From Evansella cellulosilytica DSM 2522 (lineage in GTDB: Bacteria > Bacillota > Bacilli > Bacillales > Salisediminibacteriaceae): a stretch of DNA of 64,000 bases. Both the position numbers and the translations under genes were made by a program. Shown here in pieces: positions 1 through 8,297 of the stretch (positions are counted from its first letter, which is position 1; each line of letters begins with the position of its first letter). The DNA is taken from assembly GCF_000177235.2 (NCBI RefSeq), contig NC_014829.1, forward strand, positions 2,790,001 through 2,854,000, in the 5' to 3' direction. The notes beneath the pieces were generated by a model, which was not told the origin of the DNA, did not search any database, and saw only the letters and a list, made by a program, of their open reading frames with translations.

Positions 1-228
1 TTTTCTATTTTTTAAATGGTCCGCAATTTCTTGAACCTCGTCATAGCTATGAGGTTCAATAAGCATTACTTTTGCTTGGTTTTGTATGCTCGTTAAACTC
101 ACTACATTCTTTTTTTCTTTCTCGTGCCGTTGAGGGTATGTAGGCTCAATATCTCCACTATGCTCGACGGTATCCTCATATTCATCTTCAAGCTCAAAGA
201 ACTTCTTAAAAGTCTGCTTTAAACTCAC
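1..228 (-). CDS. sepF: SepF cell division protein, N-terminal part (cut by window edge)
   Basis: The first 76 codons are present and the gene runs off the left edge. The GTG start at 228 follows an AGGTG ribosome binding site. The translation begins MSLKQTFKKFFELEDEYED, an amphipathic N-terminus typical of SepF, which in the family binds the membrane, and continues into VVSLTSIQNQAKVMLIEPHS, the start of the SepF core fold. SepF bundles and anchors FtsZ beside FtsA. It lies directly downstream of ylmE, as in B. subtilis. Confidence 0.9.
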   Translation of the reverse strand, partial: MSLKQTFKKFFELEDEYEDTVEHSGDIEPTYPQRHEKEKKNVVSLTSIQNQAKVMLIEPHSYDEVQEIADHLKNRK

Positions 229-249
229 AGTATTTCACCTCTCTATTCT

Positions 250-933
250 TTACTCTTCCTTCCCTACTAAAGCAGTTCCTATACGAATAAAGGTTGCTCC
301 CTCTTCAACTGCAATGGCAAAATCATTAGACATTCCCATCGATAACTCATGACACGGTGCATGAGATAATTTCAACTTCTCTATCTTTTCCTTCAATTCT
401 CTCAATTGTCGAAAATATGGTCGAACTTCTTCTGCATTCTCTACAATTGGGGCCATAGTCATTAAACCTACAACCTCAATTGCTTTATACTTTGATAAAT
501 CATGAATAAAAGAAATTGTTTCTTCAGGTTTAATTCCTGATTTCGTTTCCTCTCCTGATACATTTACTTGAACGAAGCACTTCATCGTTTCCCCTTCAGG
601 TGTACGCTTGTCTATTTCTTTCGCAAGAGATAAACGATCTAATGAATGGATATAATCAAATTGATGAATCATTTTCTTTACTTTTTTTGATTGTAAACTC
701 CCAATAAAATGCCATGTCCCTTTTTCTCCAAGCACTTCCCATTTCTTAAGAGCTTCTTCTACACGATTTTCACCTATATGCTGAATACCAGAAGCTAAAG
801 CATCTTTTGCTCGTTCAATAGATACGTACTTTGTAACTGCTATTATGTTAACACAGTTATAGTCTCTATTCTCCTTTTTACAAGCATCTTTCACAACTTG
901 ATGAATTCTATTTAGATTCTCTTGTACTGACAC
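250..933 (-). CDS. ylmE: YggS/YlmE-family PLP-binding homeostasis protein
   Basis: This 227-residue protein has the YggS/PROSC fold. Visible family motifs are IAVTKYVS, with the lysine that binds pyridoxal phosphate, then IGENRVEEA, WHFIGSLQSKK, VQVNVSGEETKSG and the C-terminal ELSMGMSNDF and EGATFIRIGT. Family members carry PLP without a known catalytic reaction and buffer PLP and amino-acid pools. A longer frame reaches 960, but a GGAAGGAGT site (941-949) sits seven bases before the GTG at 933, so I start there. The gene lies 21 bases upstream of sepF and probably shares its transcript. ylmD, which precedes ylmE in B. subtilis, is absent. Confidence 0.9.
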   Translation of the reverse strand: MSVQENLNRIHQVVKDACKKENRDYNCVNIIAVTKYVSIERAKDALASGIQHIGENRVEEALKKWEVLGEKGTWHFIGSLQSKKVKKMIHQFDYIHSLDRLSLAKEIDKRTPEGETMKCFVQVNVSGEETKSGIKPEETISFIHDLSKYKAIEVVGLMTMAPIVENAEEVRPYFRQLRELKEKIEKLKLSHAPCHELSMGMSNDFAIAVEEGATFIRIGTALVGKEE

Positions 934-1055
934 GAGCGAGACTCCTTCCAAACTAAACATTTATTTCATACTAATATCATAAAGAATCTTTGCTCATCAA
1001 GCAATGATTAATCAGTGAGACATTATCATTTTTTTTAGAATAACGTCGTATTTTG

Positions 1056-1093
1056 GGTAAAAAAACAAAACCTCCGCATATGAAGGAGGTTTC
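1056..1093 (-). terminator. Intrinsic terminator after ylmC
   Basis: Stem AAACCTCC (1068-1075) pairs with GGAGGTTT (1085-1092). On the minus strand it is followed by a T-rich tract. It directly abuts the ylmC stop codon and separates ylmC from ylmE. Confidence 0.75.
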
Positions 1094-1356
1094 TAATCAT
1101 CATCTGAATCGCTCGCGCCACCAGGATGATGCCGTACAAGAACAACATCAGAACCTATTTTAACGACATTTTTCCAAGGAACAATGATCTCTTGATCTCC
1201 ACGATTAAATAACCCCATCATCTTACCTCCACCAATAATTAAAGCATCTACTTTCCCAGATTCTAAATTAATATCCAAGTCAGTAATATGTCCTAGTAAA
1301 CGGCCATCTGCGAGATTGACAATATCCTTCGCTTGAATATCAGATATTTTTAACAT
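1093..1356 (-). CDS. ylmC: YlmC/YmxH-family sporulation-associated PRC-barrel protein
   Basis: This 87-residue protein matches the YlmC/YmxH family: a single PRC-barrel domain opening with MLKISDIQAKDIVNLADGR and carrying the LGHITDLDI and IIVPWKNVVKIG strands. The tail GGASDSDDD is acidic. The family is annotated as sporulation-associated because of its genomic context, and its biochemical role is unknown. It lies between sigG and ylmE as in B. subtilis, with hairpins on both sides that suggest a separate transcript. A purine-rich GGGGAGGG site precedes the ATG. Confidence 0.85.
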   Translation of the reverse strand: MLKISDIQAKDIVNLADGRLLGHITDLDINLESGKVDALIIGGGKMMGLFNRGDQEIIVPWKNVVKIGSDVVLVRHHPGGASDSDDD

Positions 1357-1474
1357 ACTAGACCCCTCCCCTTTATTCGATACATTGTATGCATAACTTG
1401 TTCAACTTATATCACTAATAATAAAATCTTTTAACTAGCTATCTTCGGTAGGAAAATTGTCTTTTTATACGTAA

Positions 1475-1525
1475 AAAGGAGGGGGACTCAAAAGGTTGAT
1501 TATACCTTTTAAGTCCCCCTCTATA
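1475..1525 (-). terminator. Terminator after sigG (member of the repeated hairpin family)
   Basis: GAGGGGGACTCAAAAGGT (1479-1496) pairs with 1504-1521 with one mismatch in 18 positions and a seven-base loop. It has the inner AAAAGGT/ACCTTTT core shared by several terminators in this window. The rest of 1357-1599 holds no gene. Confidence 0.8.
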
Positions 1526-1599
1526 CGAGTGACCTCTGCAATTCCTGGCTTATGTAGGTCATTGCCAGAACTACTTATCTTTTAGGACACCCGTGCGTT

Positions 1600-2385
1600 T
1601 TATTCTTTAGCATGTTTATTCATTTGTTGAATGGCAGCCTTTTCTAGTCTGGAAACTTGTGCTTGGGAAATACCGATTTCATCGGCAACCTCCATTTGCG
1701 TTTTCCCTTGGAAAAAGCGCATATCAAGTATCATTTTTTCCCTGTCATTTAAGCGAATCATTGCTTCTTTTAACGCAATCTCTTCAATCCATTGAATGTC
1801 CTTTTGTTTATCATCACTAATTTGATCCATCACATAAATTGGATCTCCTCCATCATTATAGATTGGCTCAAACAATGATACTGGATCTTGAATTGCGTCT
1901 AAAGCAAATACAATATCTTCTTTTGGTACATCTAATACTTTTGCAATTTCTTGAACAGTTGGCTCCCGCTCACGTTTTTTCTCATTCATCATATTGTCTC
2001 TTACTTGTAGTGCTTTGTAGGCTATGTCTCGTAAAGACCTTGAAACACGGATTGGGTTATTATCGCGCAAGTACCTTCTAATCTCCCCAATAATCATGGG
2101 AACTGCATATGTGGAAAACTTTACGTTTTGGCTTAGGTCGAAATTATCAATTGATTTCATTAAGCCTATACACCCTACTTGAAATAAGTCATCTACATAT
2201 TCACCACGATTATTGAATCGCTGAATAACACTAAGAACGAGTCGTAAATTTCCATTTACTAGTTCTTCTCTTGCAAATTCGTCCCCATTTTGCATTTTTT
2301 CAAAGAGGACTCTCATTTCTTTGTTTTTTAGCACTGGTAACTTAGATGTGTCTACACCACAAATTTCTACTTTATTGCGAGTCAA
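1600..2385 (-). CDS. sigG: RNA polymerase sigma-G factor (late forespore)
   Basis: This 261-residue sigma-70-family factor is nearly identical in pattern to B. subtilis SigG. The N-terminus is TRNKVEICGVDTSKLPVLK, region 2 has RFNNRGEYVDDLFQVG and KFSTYAVPMIIGEIRRYLRD, and region 4 has REKMILDMRFFQGKTQMEVA followed by the helix-turn-helix EIGISQAQVSRLEKAA. A frame extends to a TTG at 2400, but the family N-terminus and the GGGAGGG site fit the TTG at 2385. A weak start and a masked ribosome binding site (see leader hairpin) point to tight translational control. Sigma-G directs late forespore transcription in spore formers. Confidence 0.95.
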   Translation of the reverse strand: MTRNKVEICGVDTSKLPVLKNKEMRVLFEKMQNGDEFAREELVNGNLRLVLSVIQRFNNRGEYVDDLFQVGCIGLMKSIDNFDLSQNVKFSTYAVPMIIGEIRRYLRDNNPIRVSRSLRDIAYKALQVRDNMMNEKKREREPTVQEIAKVLDVPKEDIVFALDAIQDPVSLFEPIYNDGGDPIYVMDQISDDKQKDIQWIEEIALKEAMIRLNDREKMILDMRFFQGKTQMEVADEIGISQAQVSRLEKAAIQQMNKHAKE

Positions 2386-2389
2386 TGTC

Positions 2390-2442
2390 TTCCCTCCCAA
2401 CAGGAGCTGATGTACAAAATTCAGTATCTCCTTGAGAGGGAA
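2390..2442 (-). promoter_or_regulatory. sigG leader hairpin sequestering the ribosome binding site
   Basis: On the minus strand TTCCCTC (2436-2442) is the exact complement of GAGGGAA (2390-2396), which overlaps the sigG ribosome binding site. A second block pairs inside it, AGGAG with CTCCT, and CTGA with TCAG. The 5' arm lies upstream of the expected start of the sigma-F-type transcript, so only read-through mRNA from spoIIG would fold this way. In B. subtilis, read-through sigG message is thought to be blocked by a comparable structure. Confidence 0.7.
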
Positions 2443-2450
2443 ATTTATGC
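2422..2450 (-). promoter_or_regulatory. Putative sigma-F-type promoter of sigG
   Basis: On the minus strand GCATA (2446-2450) is followed after 14 bases by GGAGATACTG (2422-2431), which fits the sigma-F -10 pattern GGnnAnAnTR. The start point would lie about 2410-2416, inside the leader hairpin and downstream of its 5' arm. Confidence 0.6.
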
Positions 2451-2463
2451 AGAGCTTCCAAAC

Positions 2464-2493
2464 GAAAAAAGGCCTGAAACGTGTCCAAGCCTT
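2464..2493 (-). terminator. Terminator between sigE and sigG
   Basis: The minus-strand stem starts AAGGCTTGG and closes with GCCTT, with two G-T pairs, and is followed by a run of six T. It would attenuate but not necessarily abolish read-through from spoIIG into sigG. Confidence 0.65.
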
Positions 2494-2515
2494 GTCGCAT
2501 CATGCTAAAAAAAAT

Positions 2516-3235
2516 TTATAACATTTTATTAAATTCCTTTTGTAACCTTTTTATAATCCTTTTCTCTAACCGAGAAATGTATGATTGAGATATTCCTAAC
2601 ATATCAGCAACATCTTTTTGTGTTTTTTCTTCATCCCCAGCTAAACCAAATCTCAGTTCCATGATTTGTTTTTCCCTGTCATTTAGCGCTTCCAATGCTT
2701 TTACAAGGAGTTTACGGTCAACTTTATCCTCAATACCTTTAGTAATGATATCTTCTTCTGTACCTAATACATCAGATAAAAGAAGTTCATTACCATCCCA
2801 ATCAATATTTAAAGGTTCGTCAAATGAAACTTCAGATCGTATTTTATTATTTCTTCTTAAGTACATTAAGATTTCATTTTCAATACACCGTGATGCATAG
2901 GTAGCAAGCTTAATTTTCTTTTCTGGATCAAATGTACTTACTGCTTTAATTAGTCCTATTGTGCCTATACTAATAAGGTCTTCAATATTTATCCCCGTGT
3001 TTTCAAACTTTCTCGCAATATATACGACTAAGCGTAAATTTCGCTCAATTAAAACAGAACGAACAGAATCATCCCCTGATGGTAGTTTCTTTAATAAATA
3101 CGCTTCCTCTTCTTTCGAAAGGGGTGGAGGCAGTGCTTCACTACCACCTATGTAATATACCTCATCAGGCTTTAATCCCAATTTTTTAAGTATTTTATAC
3201 CACCATAGCTTCAATTTAATTCTTACCTTCATCAT
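2516..3235 (-). CDS. sigE: RNA polymerase sigma-E precursor (mother cell)
   Basis: This 239-residue pro-sigma factor equals the B. subtilis length. The first ~27 residues form the basic amphipathic pro-sequence ([20 protein letters not shown]) that SpoIIGA removes. The mature part begins near [14 protein letters not shown]. Region 2 shows [35 protein letters not shown] and [20 protein letters not shown]. Region 4 ends with the helix-turn-helix [15 protein letters not shown]. Two ATG codons overlap at 3235 and 3232 behind AAGGGGGAG. The gene is cotranscribed with spoIIGA, 30 bases upstream, forming the spoIIG operon. Confidence 0.96.
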   Translation of the reverse strand: MMKVRIKLKLWWYKILKKLGLKPDEVYYIGGSEALPPPLSKEEEAYLLKKLPSGDDSVRSVLIERNLRLVVYIARKFENTGINIEDLISIGTIGLIKAVSTFDPEKKIKLATYASRCIENEILMYLRRNNKIRSEVSFDEPLNIDWDGNELLLSDVLGTEEDIITKGIEDKVDRKLLVKALEALNDREKQIMELRFGLAGDEEKTQKDVADMLGISQSYISRLEKRIIKRLQKEFNKML

Positions 3236-3265
3236 GCTAGCTCCCCCTTTAGAATTTGAACAGAT

Positions 3266-4177
3266 TTACGATGTCTGCTTCTTTTGTTGCATCATTTTAG
3301 GATGTAGTAAGCAATTATAGTCATTTCGATCCGATAACGGGATATGGCTTAAACCTAGTAGTACTTGATTACATTTATACGATTGATTATCGTCTAAAAC
3401 GATGACTTCATCAGGCTTTAGAGCCCACAAAAACTGCTGTTTTTCTCCTACCGTTCGAAATGGAATTAAAGTCAACTTCCCTTCAAATCGTTCTGGAATA
3501 TTTTCATGCGAGAATGTTTGTTTTTTGGTAAATTGGACAACGGATTCTGGGAATTGATTCCCTACTTCCGTCATATCTATAATTATGACGGAACGCCTTG
3601 TAAAAGGGTCCTCTAGACGATTTCCACTATCAACAAATCCCTTTAAATGTAATTGTATTCCTGCAGCTTTAACTAGGACTTCATAAATTTGGTCATATCG
3701 AATTTTTTCCGTTTCCATATTTTCAAAACGTTGTTTAGAATACACATACATGATGGGAAAGCCTATTAATACGAACAACCAGCTAATAGGGCTTCCAAAA
3801 CCACTTGTTTGTGTTGCAAAGGTTCCGTTGATAAAGCTTGTATCTGTTTCAAGAAAATAATGTAAACCTAAAAGACCACCCCCAACGGCGAAATTAACGA
3901 AAAAGAAAGTGAGCCACGCTTGGATAAATAATCGAAATCGCCTAAATCCAAATGTAGCTAAAATTATCAAGATAGAATAAACACTTTTCACGAGTGGATT
4001 CATGGCTATGACATCGAATGGGGTAAATAAAAAAAAGATATACAAAGAGGCAATAAAACCTCCAAATATTAATCTACTTTTTTTAATATTTCTTTTTATG
4101 ACTATGGAGGTCAACAGTAAAAGTAAAGTATCAACTAAAAAGTTTAATAGCCAAACAATGTCAAGATAGATTTCCAA
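3266..4177 (-). CDS. spoIIGA: SpoIIGA, pro-sigma-E processing aspartic protease
   Basis: This 303-residue membrane protease is expressed with its substrate. The N-terminal half has about five hydrophobic segments (residues ~5-25, 35-52, 62-77, 84-108, 128-147). The C-terminal soluble half carries the DSGNRLEDP motif with D183 as the expected aspartic-protease residue. In the family it works as a dimer in the septal membrane and is activated by SpoIIR from the forespore. The start is TTG at 4177, giving MEIYLDIVWLLNF, which fits homologues, with GGTGG upstream. A promoter-like element lies about 37 bases before the start. Confidence 0.93.
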   Translation of the reverse strand: MEIYLDIVWLLNFLVDTLLLLLTSIVIKRNIKKSRLIFGGFIASLYIFFLFTPFDVIAMNPLVKSVYSILIILATFGFRRFRLFIQAWLTFFFVNFAVGGGLLGLHYFLETDTSFINGTFATQTSGFGSPISWLFVLIGFPIMYVYSKQRFENMETEKIRYDQIYEVLVKAAGIQLHLKGFVDSGNRLEDPFTRRSVIIIDMTEVGNQFPESVVQFTKKQTFSHENIPERFEGKLTLIPFRTVGEKQQFLWALKPDEVIVLDDNQSYKCNQVLLGLSHIPLSDRNDYNCLLHPKMMQQKKQTS

Positions 4178-4213
4178 GTCAATCAGCCACCATCCAAATC
4201 GTAATTTGAACTA

Positions 4214-4246
4214 AGTATAACTGATGTAGCTTTTTAAGTCTGTCAC
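4214..4246 (-). promoter_or_regulatory. Putative spoIIG promoter with long spacer
   Basis: On the minus strand GTGACA (4241-4246) and TATACT (4214-4219) are separated by 21 bases. Both are 5/6 matches to sigma-A boxes at an abnormal distance, as in the Spo0A-activated spoIIG promoter of B. subtilis, which has a 22-base spacer. No consensus Spo0A box was found nearby. The rest of 4247-4562 has no gene that I can support. Confidence 0.55.
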
Positions 4247-4562
4247 TTTTTGCTAATAGAAAGGGACTTATTTTGGCAGTTTTTCATTATTCTTGTCATT
4301 GAAATTTATATGCTAGTTTTTTAGTAATAATTCGTTATAGATTTGATATTTTCTTTTGACTGTTCGTAAAAGAGGGAAGGAAATTTCTGGGATGAATCTA
4401 GGAAGCTATCAAAGTAAAATATTCTTTTATGTCTAAAAAAAATGGTATAACGTTATTCTTTAAAGCAATGGAAGTTTGACAGCATCTCAAAAGTACTAGT
4501 GAGTGCTGCTCTCGTTAGTAAAACCCTAAGGGAAAATTGCACTGCAGAGTTTTCTTATCTAC

Positions 4563-4593
4563 AAGAAAAAAACCAAGCATTTACGCTTGGTCT
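4563..4593 (-). terminator. Terminator after ftsZ
   Basis: ACCAAGC (4572-4578) pairs with GCTTGGT (4585-4591), followed on the minus strand by a T run. Confidence 0.8.
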
Positions 4594-4606
4594 TCTTGTT
4601 ATTCAA

Positions 4607-5746
4607 CTATGATCTTTTCTTACGATTTCTTAAAAAAGTAGGAATATCTAAAGTATCTAATTCCTCTTCTTGTGCTTGTTTTTGAACTTGTACATTTGAA
4701 TTCTCTTTTTGCGGTTCTACTCTATTTGTAGATTTAGGACGTTGCTGTAATGTTGACGTTCTGTTTCCACCTGTAACAATTTTTTCATTTTGCTGCTCAT
4801 CAAATCCAGTCGCAATTACTGTTACAACAATTTCATCCTTTAAGTCCTCATTAATAACAGATCCAAAAATCATATTCACTTCACTATCAGAAGCAGAAGA
4901 AACAATCTCGGCAGCTTCATGAACTTCAAACAGACTTAAGTTAGCTCCACCTGTAATGTTCATAAGTACGCCCTGTGCACCATCAATAGATGTTTCAAGC
5001 AACGGTGAAGAGATTGCTTTTTTAGCGGCTTCTGCCGCTCTATTTTCACCTGTTGCTACACCAATTCCCATTAAAGCAGATCCTTTTTCACTCATAATTG
5101 TTTTGACATCCGCAAAATCTAAGTTAATTAGTCCTGGCACAGCTATTAAGTCTGAAATACCTTGAACACCTTGACGTAAAACATTATCAGCTTCACGGAA
5201 AGCCTCAAGCATTGGCGTATTTTTATCGACTATTTCTAATAGCCGATCGTTTGGAATCACAATTAAAGTATCAACTTTTTCTTTTAGTGAGCCTATCCCA
5301 CCACCAGCTTGATTCATTCTCTTGCGACCTTCAAAAGTAAAAGGACGAGTTACTACACCGACAGTCAATGCGCCCAATTCTTTTGCAATTTCAGCAATTA
5401 CTGGTGCTGCACCAGTACCAGTGCCTCCTCCCATTCCAGCAGTGATAAAGACCATATCTGCACCGTGTAACACTTCTTCTAATTGTTCACGACTTTCTTC
5501 AGCTGCTTTCTTTCCTACTTCAGGGTTTGCGCCTGCTCCTAGTCCTCTAGTTAGCTTACCGCCTAACTGTAATTTAGTTTCGGCTTTCGATAAATGTAAA
5601 GCTTGTGCATCTGTATTTACAGCGATAAAGTCTACACCTTGTAAACCATTTTCAATCATTCGGTTTACTGCGTTACTTCCGCCTCCACCGACACCTATTA
5701 CTTTTATCGTAGCTAACTGATCCATGTCCATTTCAAATTCTAACAT
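4607..5746 (-). CDS. ftsZ: Cell division GTPase FtsZ
   Basis: This 379-residue tubulin homologue forms the Z ring. The Rossmann-like GTPase domain starts [19 protein letters not shown]. The tubulin signature GGGTGTG is at residues 106-112, and the T7 loop [11 protein letters not shown] follows. The C-terminal linker is Q/E rich and ends in the conserved peptide [12 protein letters not shown], which binds FtsA and SepF. The gene lies last in the dcw run, 55 bases after ftsA, and a terminator follows. Length is normal (382 in B. subtilis). Confidence 0.98.
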   Translation of the reverse strand: MLEFEMDMDQLATIKVIGVGGGGSNAVNRMIENGLQGVDFIAVNTDAQALHLSKAETKLQLGGKLTRGLGAGANPEVGKKAAEESREQLEEVLHGADMVFITAGMGGGTGTGAAPVIAEIAKELGALTVGVVTRPFTFEGRKRMNQAGGGIGSLKEKVDTLIVIPNDRLLEIVDKNTPMLEAFREADNVLRQGVQGISDLIAVPGLINLDFADVKTIMSEKGSALMGIGVATGENRAAEAAKKAISSPLLETSIDGAQGVLMNITGGANLSLFEVHEAAEIVSSASDSEVNMIFGSVINEDLKDEIVVTVIATGFDEQQNEKIVTGGNRTSTLQQRPKSTNRVEPQKENSNVQVQKQAQEEELDTLDIPTFLRNRKKRS

Positions 5747-5801
5747 TATTGATCCCCCAATCCATCATGGTTCACACACTTTCTTCTTAAATTAAATTTT
5801 A

Positions 5802-7088
5802 CTATTCGAAGAACATTTTAAAATATTTCGATACTTTGTTCTTAACACCTGTTCCCTCTTTTGTTGTTTTCTTCTTAGGTAGTTTTTCCTTACGCTCTTT
5901 CCTTTCATGTGTATCCTCAGCAAAAGCTCCTACACTTGCAGCAACTTCTTTTCCTTGGATACGCATATTTTTATGAGCGAATGTTATGAGGCCAACAGCA
6001 TTCGTATATTGAGGTTCGCGAACTCCTATATAATCTGGAATAGCAATGCGAACATTCTTCTGAAGAACATCTCTTGCCAATTCTAATACACCTGGAATTT
6101 TCACTGTACCACCAGTTAATACAAACCCTCCGGACAAGTCATGATAACCTAACCTTTGAATTTCTTTTAAAGCTAGTAATAACATTTCCTCTAAACGTGG
6201 CTCAATTATATTTGCTAATTGCCATTGGCTAAACTCTTGTTTTTGATCACTACCAATCTCCGAAACTTCGAAAGTCTCATCATCGGAGGCAAGATCTACA
6301 TAAGCATGTCCAAAGTCAATTTTCACCTTTTCTGCCTCTTCCGTGGAAGTTCTAAATCCAACGGATATATCATTTGTTATATGGTCTCCTCCAACCGGGA
6401 TTTGTTTAGTCCCTTGGAGAGTTCCATTCTCAAACACAGATACGGTTGTAGAACCACCACCCATATCAATTAAAGCCACACCTAAATTTTTCTCATCCTT
6501 TGACAAAGCTATCGTCCCAGCTGCAATTGGTTGTAAAGCAATGCCTGCTACTTGCAGCCCTGCTTTTTCAACACATCTTAAAATATTATGTAACATAGAT
6601 CTTGCTCCAGTGATAATAATCCCTTCCATTTCAAGACGCACACCAATCATACCGCGAGGATCATTGATTTCATCCAATCCATCAACAATAAATTGTTTAG
6701 GGATAACATCAATAATTTCTCTTTCAGGTGGGATTGAGACTACTTGGGCTGCATCAATAACTCGTTCAATATCTTCATCTCCAATTTCTCGATCGTCACT
6801 GGAAACCGCAACAACACCGTGACACGGCTGAAGTTGAATATGATTACCTGTTATTCCTACAATTACACCTTGTATTGATAGTCCAATCATTCTCTCAGCT
6901 TTATCAACAGCAGTACGAATTGATTGTACAGTTTCATCTATATCAACGATAGATCCCTTTTTAATACCTTCTGATTGAGTCTCCCCAACACCTATTACAT
7001 TCAACGTTCCGTTTGCCATTTCACCAATTACTACACGAACGCATGATGTGCCGATATCTAGTGTGACGTATATGTCTTGGTTGTTCAT
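5802..7088 (-). CDS. ftsA: Cell division protein FtsA
   Basis: This 428-residue actin-like ATPase tethers FtsZ to the membrane. The N-terminus NNQDIYVTLDIGTSCVRVVIGE is the phosphate 1 motif. The 1C domain includes the GITGNHIQLQPCHGVVAVS stretch, and ALIDMGGGSTTVSVFENG is phosphate 2. The C-terminal helix NKVSKYFKMFFE is the amphipathic membrane-targeting helix. The frame continues upstream to 7136, but the AGGAGGT site at 7096-7103 and family N-termini set the start at 7088. It is followed by ftsZ on the same transcript. Confidence 0.97.
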   Translation of the reverse strand: MNNQDIYVTLDIGTSCVRVVIGEMANGTLNVIGVGETQSEGIKKGSIVDIDETVQSIRTAVDKAERMIGLSIQGVIVGITGNHIQLQPCHGVVAVSSDDREIGDEDIERVIDAAQVVSIPPEREIIDVIPKQFIVDGLDEINDPRGMIGVRLEMEGIIITGARSMLHNILRCVEKAGLQVAGIALQPIAAGTIALSKDEKNLGVALIDMGGGSTTVSVFENGTLQGTKQIPVGGDHITNDISVGFRTSTEEAEKVKIDFGHAYVDLASDDETFEVSEIGSDQKQEFSQWQLANIIEPRLEEMLLLALKEIQRLGYHDLSGGFVLTGGTVKIPGVLELARDVLQKNVRIAIPDYIGVREPQYTNAVGLITFAHKNMRIQGKEVAASVGAFAEDTHERKERKEKLPKKKTTKEGTGVKNKVSKYFKMFFE

Positions 7089-7233
7089 TCGTTGGCACCT
7101 CCTTAAACCTACATTCATTTCTATTTTTATTATCATTATTGAGTTTATGAATTGTATTCAACAAAAACAGTTCATTCCCTCTTTTTTATCATGGATTTTA
7201 CTGTAAAAAGTAGAAAATCAATAAATGAAAACA

Positions 7234-7590
7234 TCAATTCTTTTCTTTTCTTTTTTTCATCCACTTTTCTAATAAAATTCGTCTTATCATGGCGATATTA
7301 TGAAATAACCTCACACCAAAAGCAAAAACTGCAGCTAAGTATAAGTCTACACCAAGATGGACGCCTAGAAAAGCTAAACCCGCTGCTAAAATGATATTGG
7401 TAAAAAATCCCGTTAAAAATACCTTTTCTTCAAAGACCCTCTCCAAATGTGCTCTTATACCACCAAATAATGTATCAAGAGCTGCTAATATAGCTATAGA
7501 GAGGTAACTTGAATATTCATCAGGGATGCGGAACTCCGTATAAAGCCCTAAAAGGATACCAATAAGAAGCCCTAAAATAGGTAACCACAT
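7234..7590 (-). CDS. sbp: Small basic protein Sbp (DUF1290)
   Basis: This 118-residue membrane protein has about four hydrophobic segments and ends in a lysine-rich tail (LEKWMKKRKEKN). It matches Sbp of the DUF1290 family in sequence (IPDEYSSYLSIAILAALDTLFGGIRA) and in position between ylxX and ftsA. No biochemical function is established. Its start is five bases after the ylxX stop, so the two are probably translated together. About 145 non-coding bases separate it from ftsA, room for an ftsA promoter that I could not identify with confidence. Confidence 0.88.
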   Translation of the reverse strand: MWLPILGLLIGILLGLYTEFRIPDEYSSYLSIAILAALDTLFGGIRAHLERVFEEKVFLTGFFTNIILAAGLAFLGVHLGVDLYLAAVFAFGVRLFHNIAMIRRILLEKWMKKRKEKN

Positions 7591-7595
7591 GCCTA

Positions 7596-8291
7596 TTAAT
7601 CCTCCTTTACAGCTTCCATATGTCTTACCCTCAGTGACCTATCATAAGCTGGGAGTTCAACGAAATTAATTGGTGTAGAAGCAATTGATAGATTTTCATA
7701 AGAGAAAAATTCTCTAGATTGCGATGACATAATTGCATGATGCAAACCTTCTGGATCATCGGTAAGAACTCGAACTTTTAAAGGGAACTCTGTTACCCTA
7801 CTACTATTTATTAGCGTTACGCCATTAGCTTCACGGATAGCGGTAGTAGAAACAATTCTTTCATTAGATATTGCAATTTCCTTCGCCCCATTTATATTTA
7901 ATTCATTGACGAGCATACGCAATAAATATGGGGGAACAGAACGTATAGGTCCACCTTCATAAAACTCATCAAAATATGGTGTTACATCTATAATAACCCC
8001 TTGCCCACTGACTTTCGTTAGGCCAGCACGTTCCCTCAGTTCTTCTATAGCTTCGACCATTACAGGTTCAACATCTTCCGTTTGCTGTAGTTGGTATAAT
8101 AATTCGAGTTGACTTTCTAATGCTTCATTTAACTCTTTTTGCCTCTCTTTTTCAACCGTTAAGGCTTGTCGAAGCTCTAGCGTACTTCTTGTATCCCTGA
8201 CTTCAGGCTCTTTCGTAGTCTGAAATTGTATAGCAACCATAAAACCAATAATGATTGTAACACATGTGAATATAATCATTTTATCTTTCAA
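7596..8291 (-). CDS. ylxX: DUF881 membrane protein YlxX
   Basis: This 231-residue protein has one N-terminal membrane segment (residues ~5-20), a coiled coil (~35-70) and a DUF881 domain (GQGVIIDVTPYFDEF, PPYLLRMLVNELNINGAKEIAISNERI). Homologues occur beside ftsA/sbp in Firmicutes and their role is unknown. It is a paralogue of the neighbouring YlxW, with which it shares layout and the NG..AIAI core, suggesting an old tandem duplication. The intergenic gap to ylxW is six bases. Confidence 0.85.
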   Translation of the reverse strand: MKDKMIIFTCVTIIIGFMVAIQFQTTKEPEVRDTRSTLELRQALTVEKERQKELNEALESQLELLYQLQQTEDVEPVMVEAIEELRERAGLTKVSGQGVIIDVTPYFDEFYEGGPIRSVPPYLLRMLVNELNINGAKEIAISNERIVSTTAIREANGVTLINSSRVTEFPLKVRVLTDDPEGLHHAIMSSQSREFFSYENLSIASTPINFVELPAYDRSLRVRHMEAVKED

Positions 8292-8297
8292 GATACA

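Noticed and set aside
4293-4300. Spo0A box TTGTCATT upstream of spoIIGA
   Set aside because: Only five of eight positions match the consensus; not enough to call.
5322-5720. 132-codon plus-strand frame opposite ftsZ
   Set aside because: Shadow of the ftsZ coding sequence; proline/threonine-rich antisense translation.
6343-6822. 159-codon plus-strand frame opposite ftsA
   Set aside because: Antisense shadow of a strongly conserved gene.
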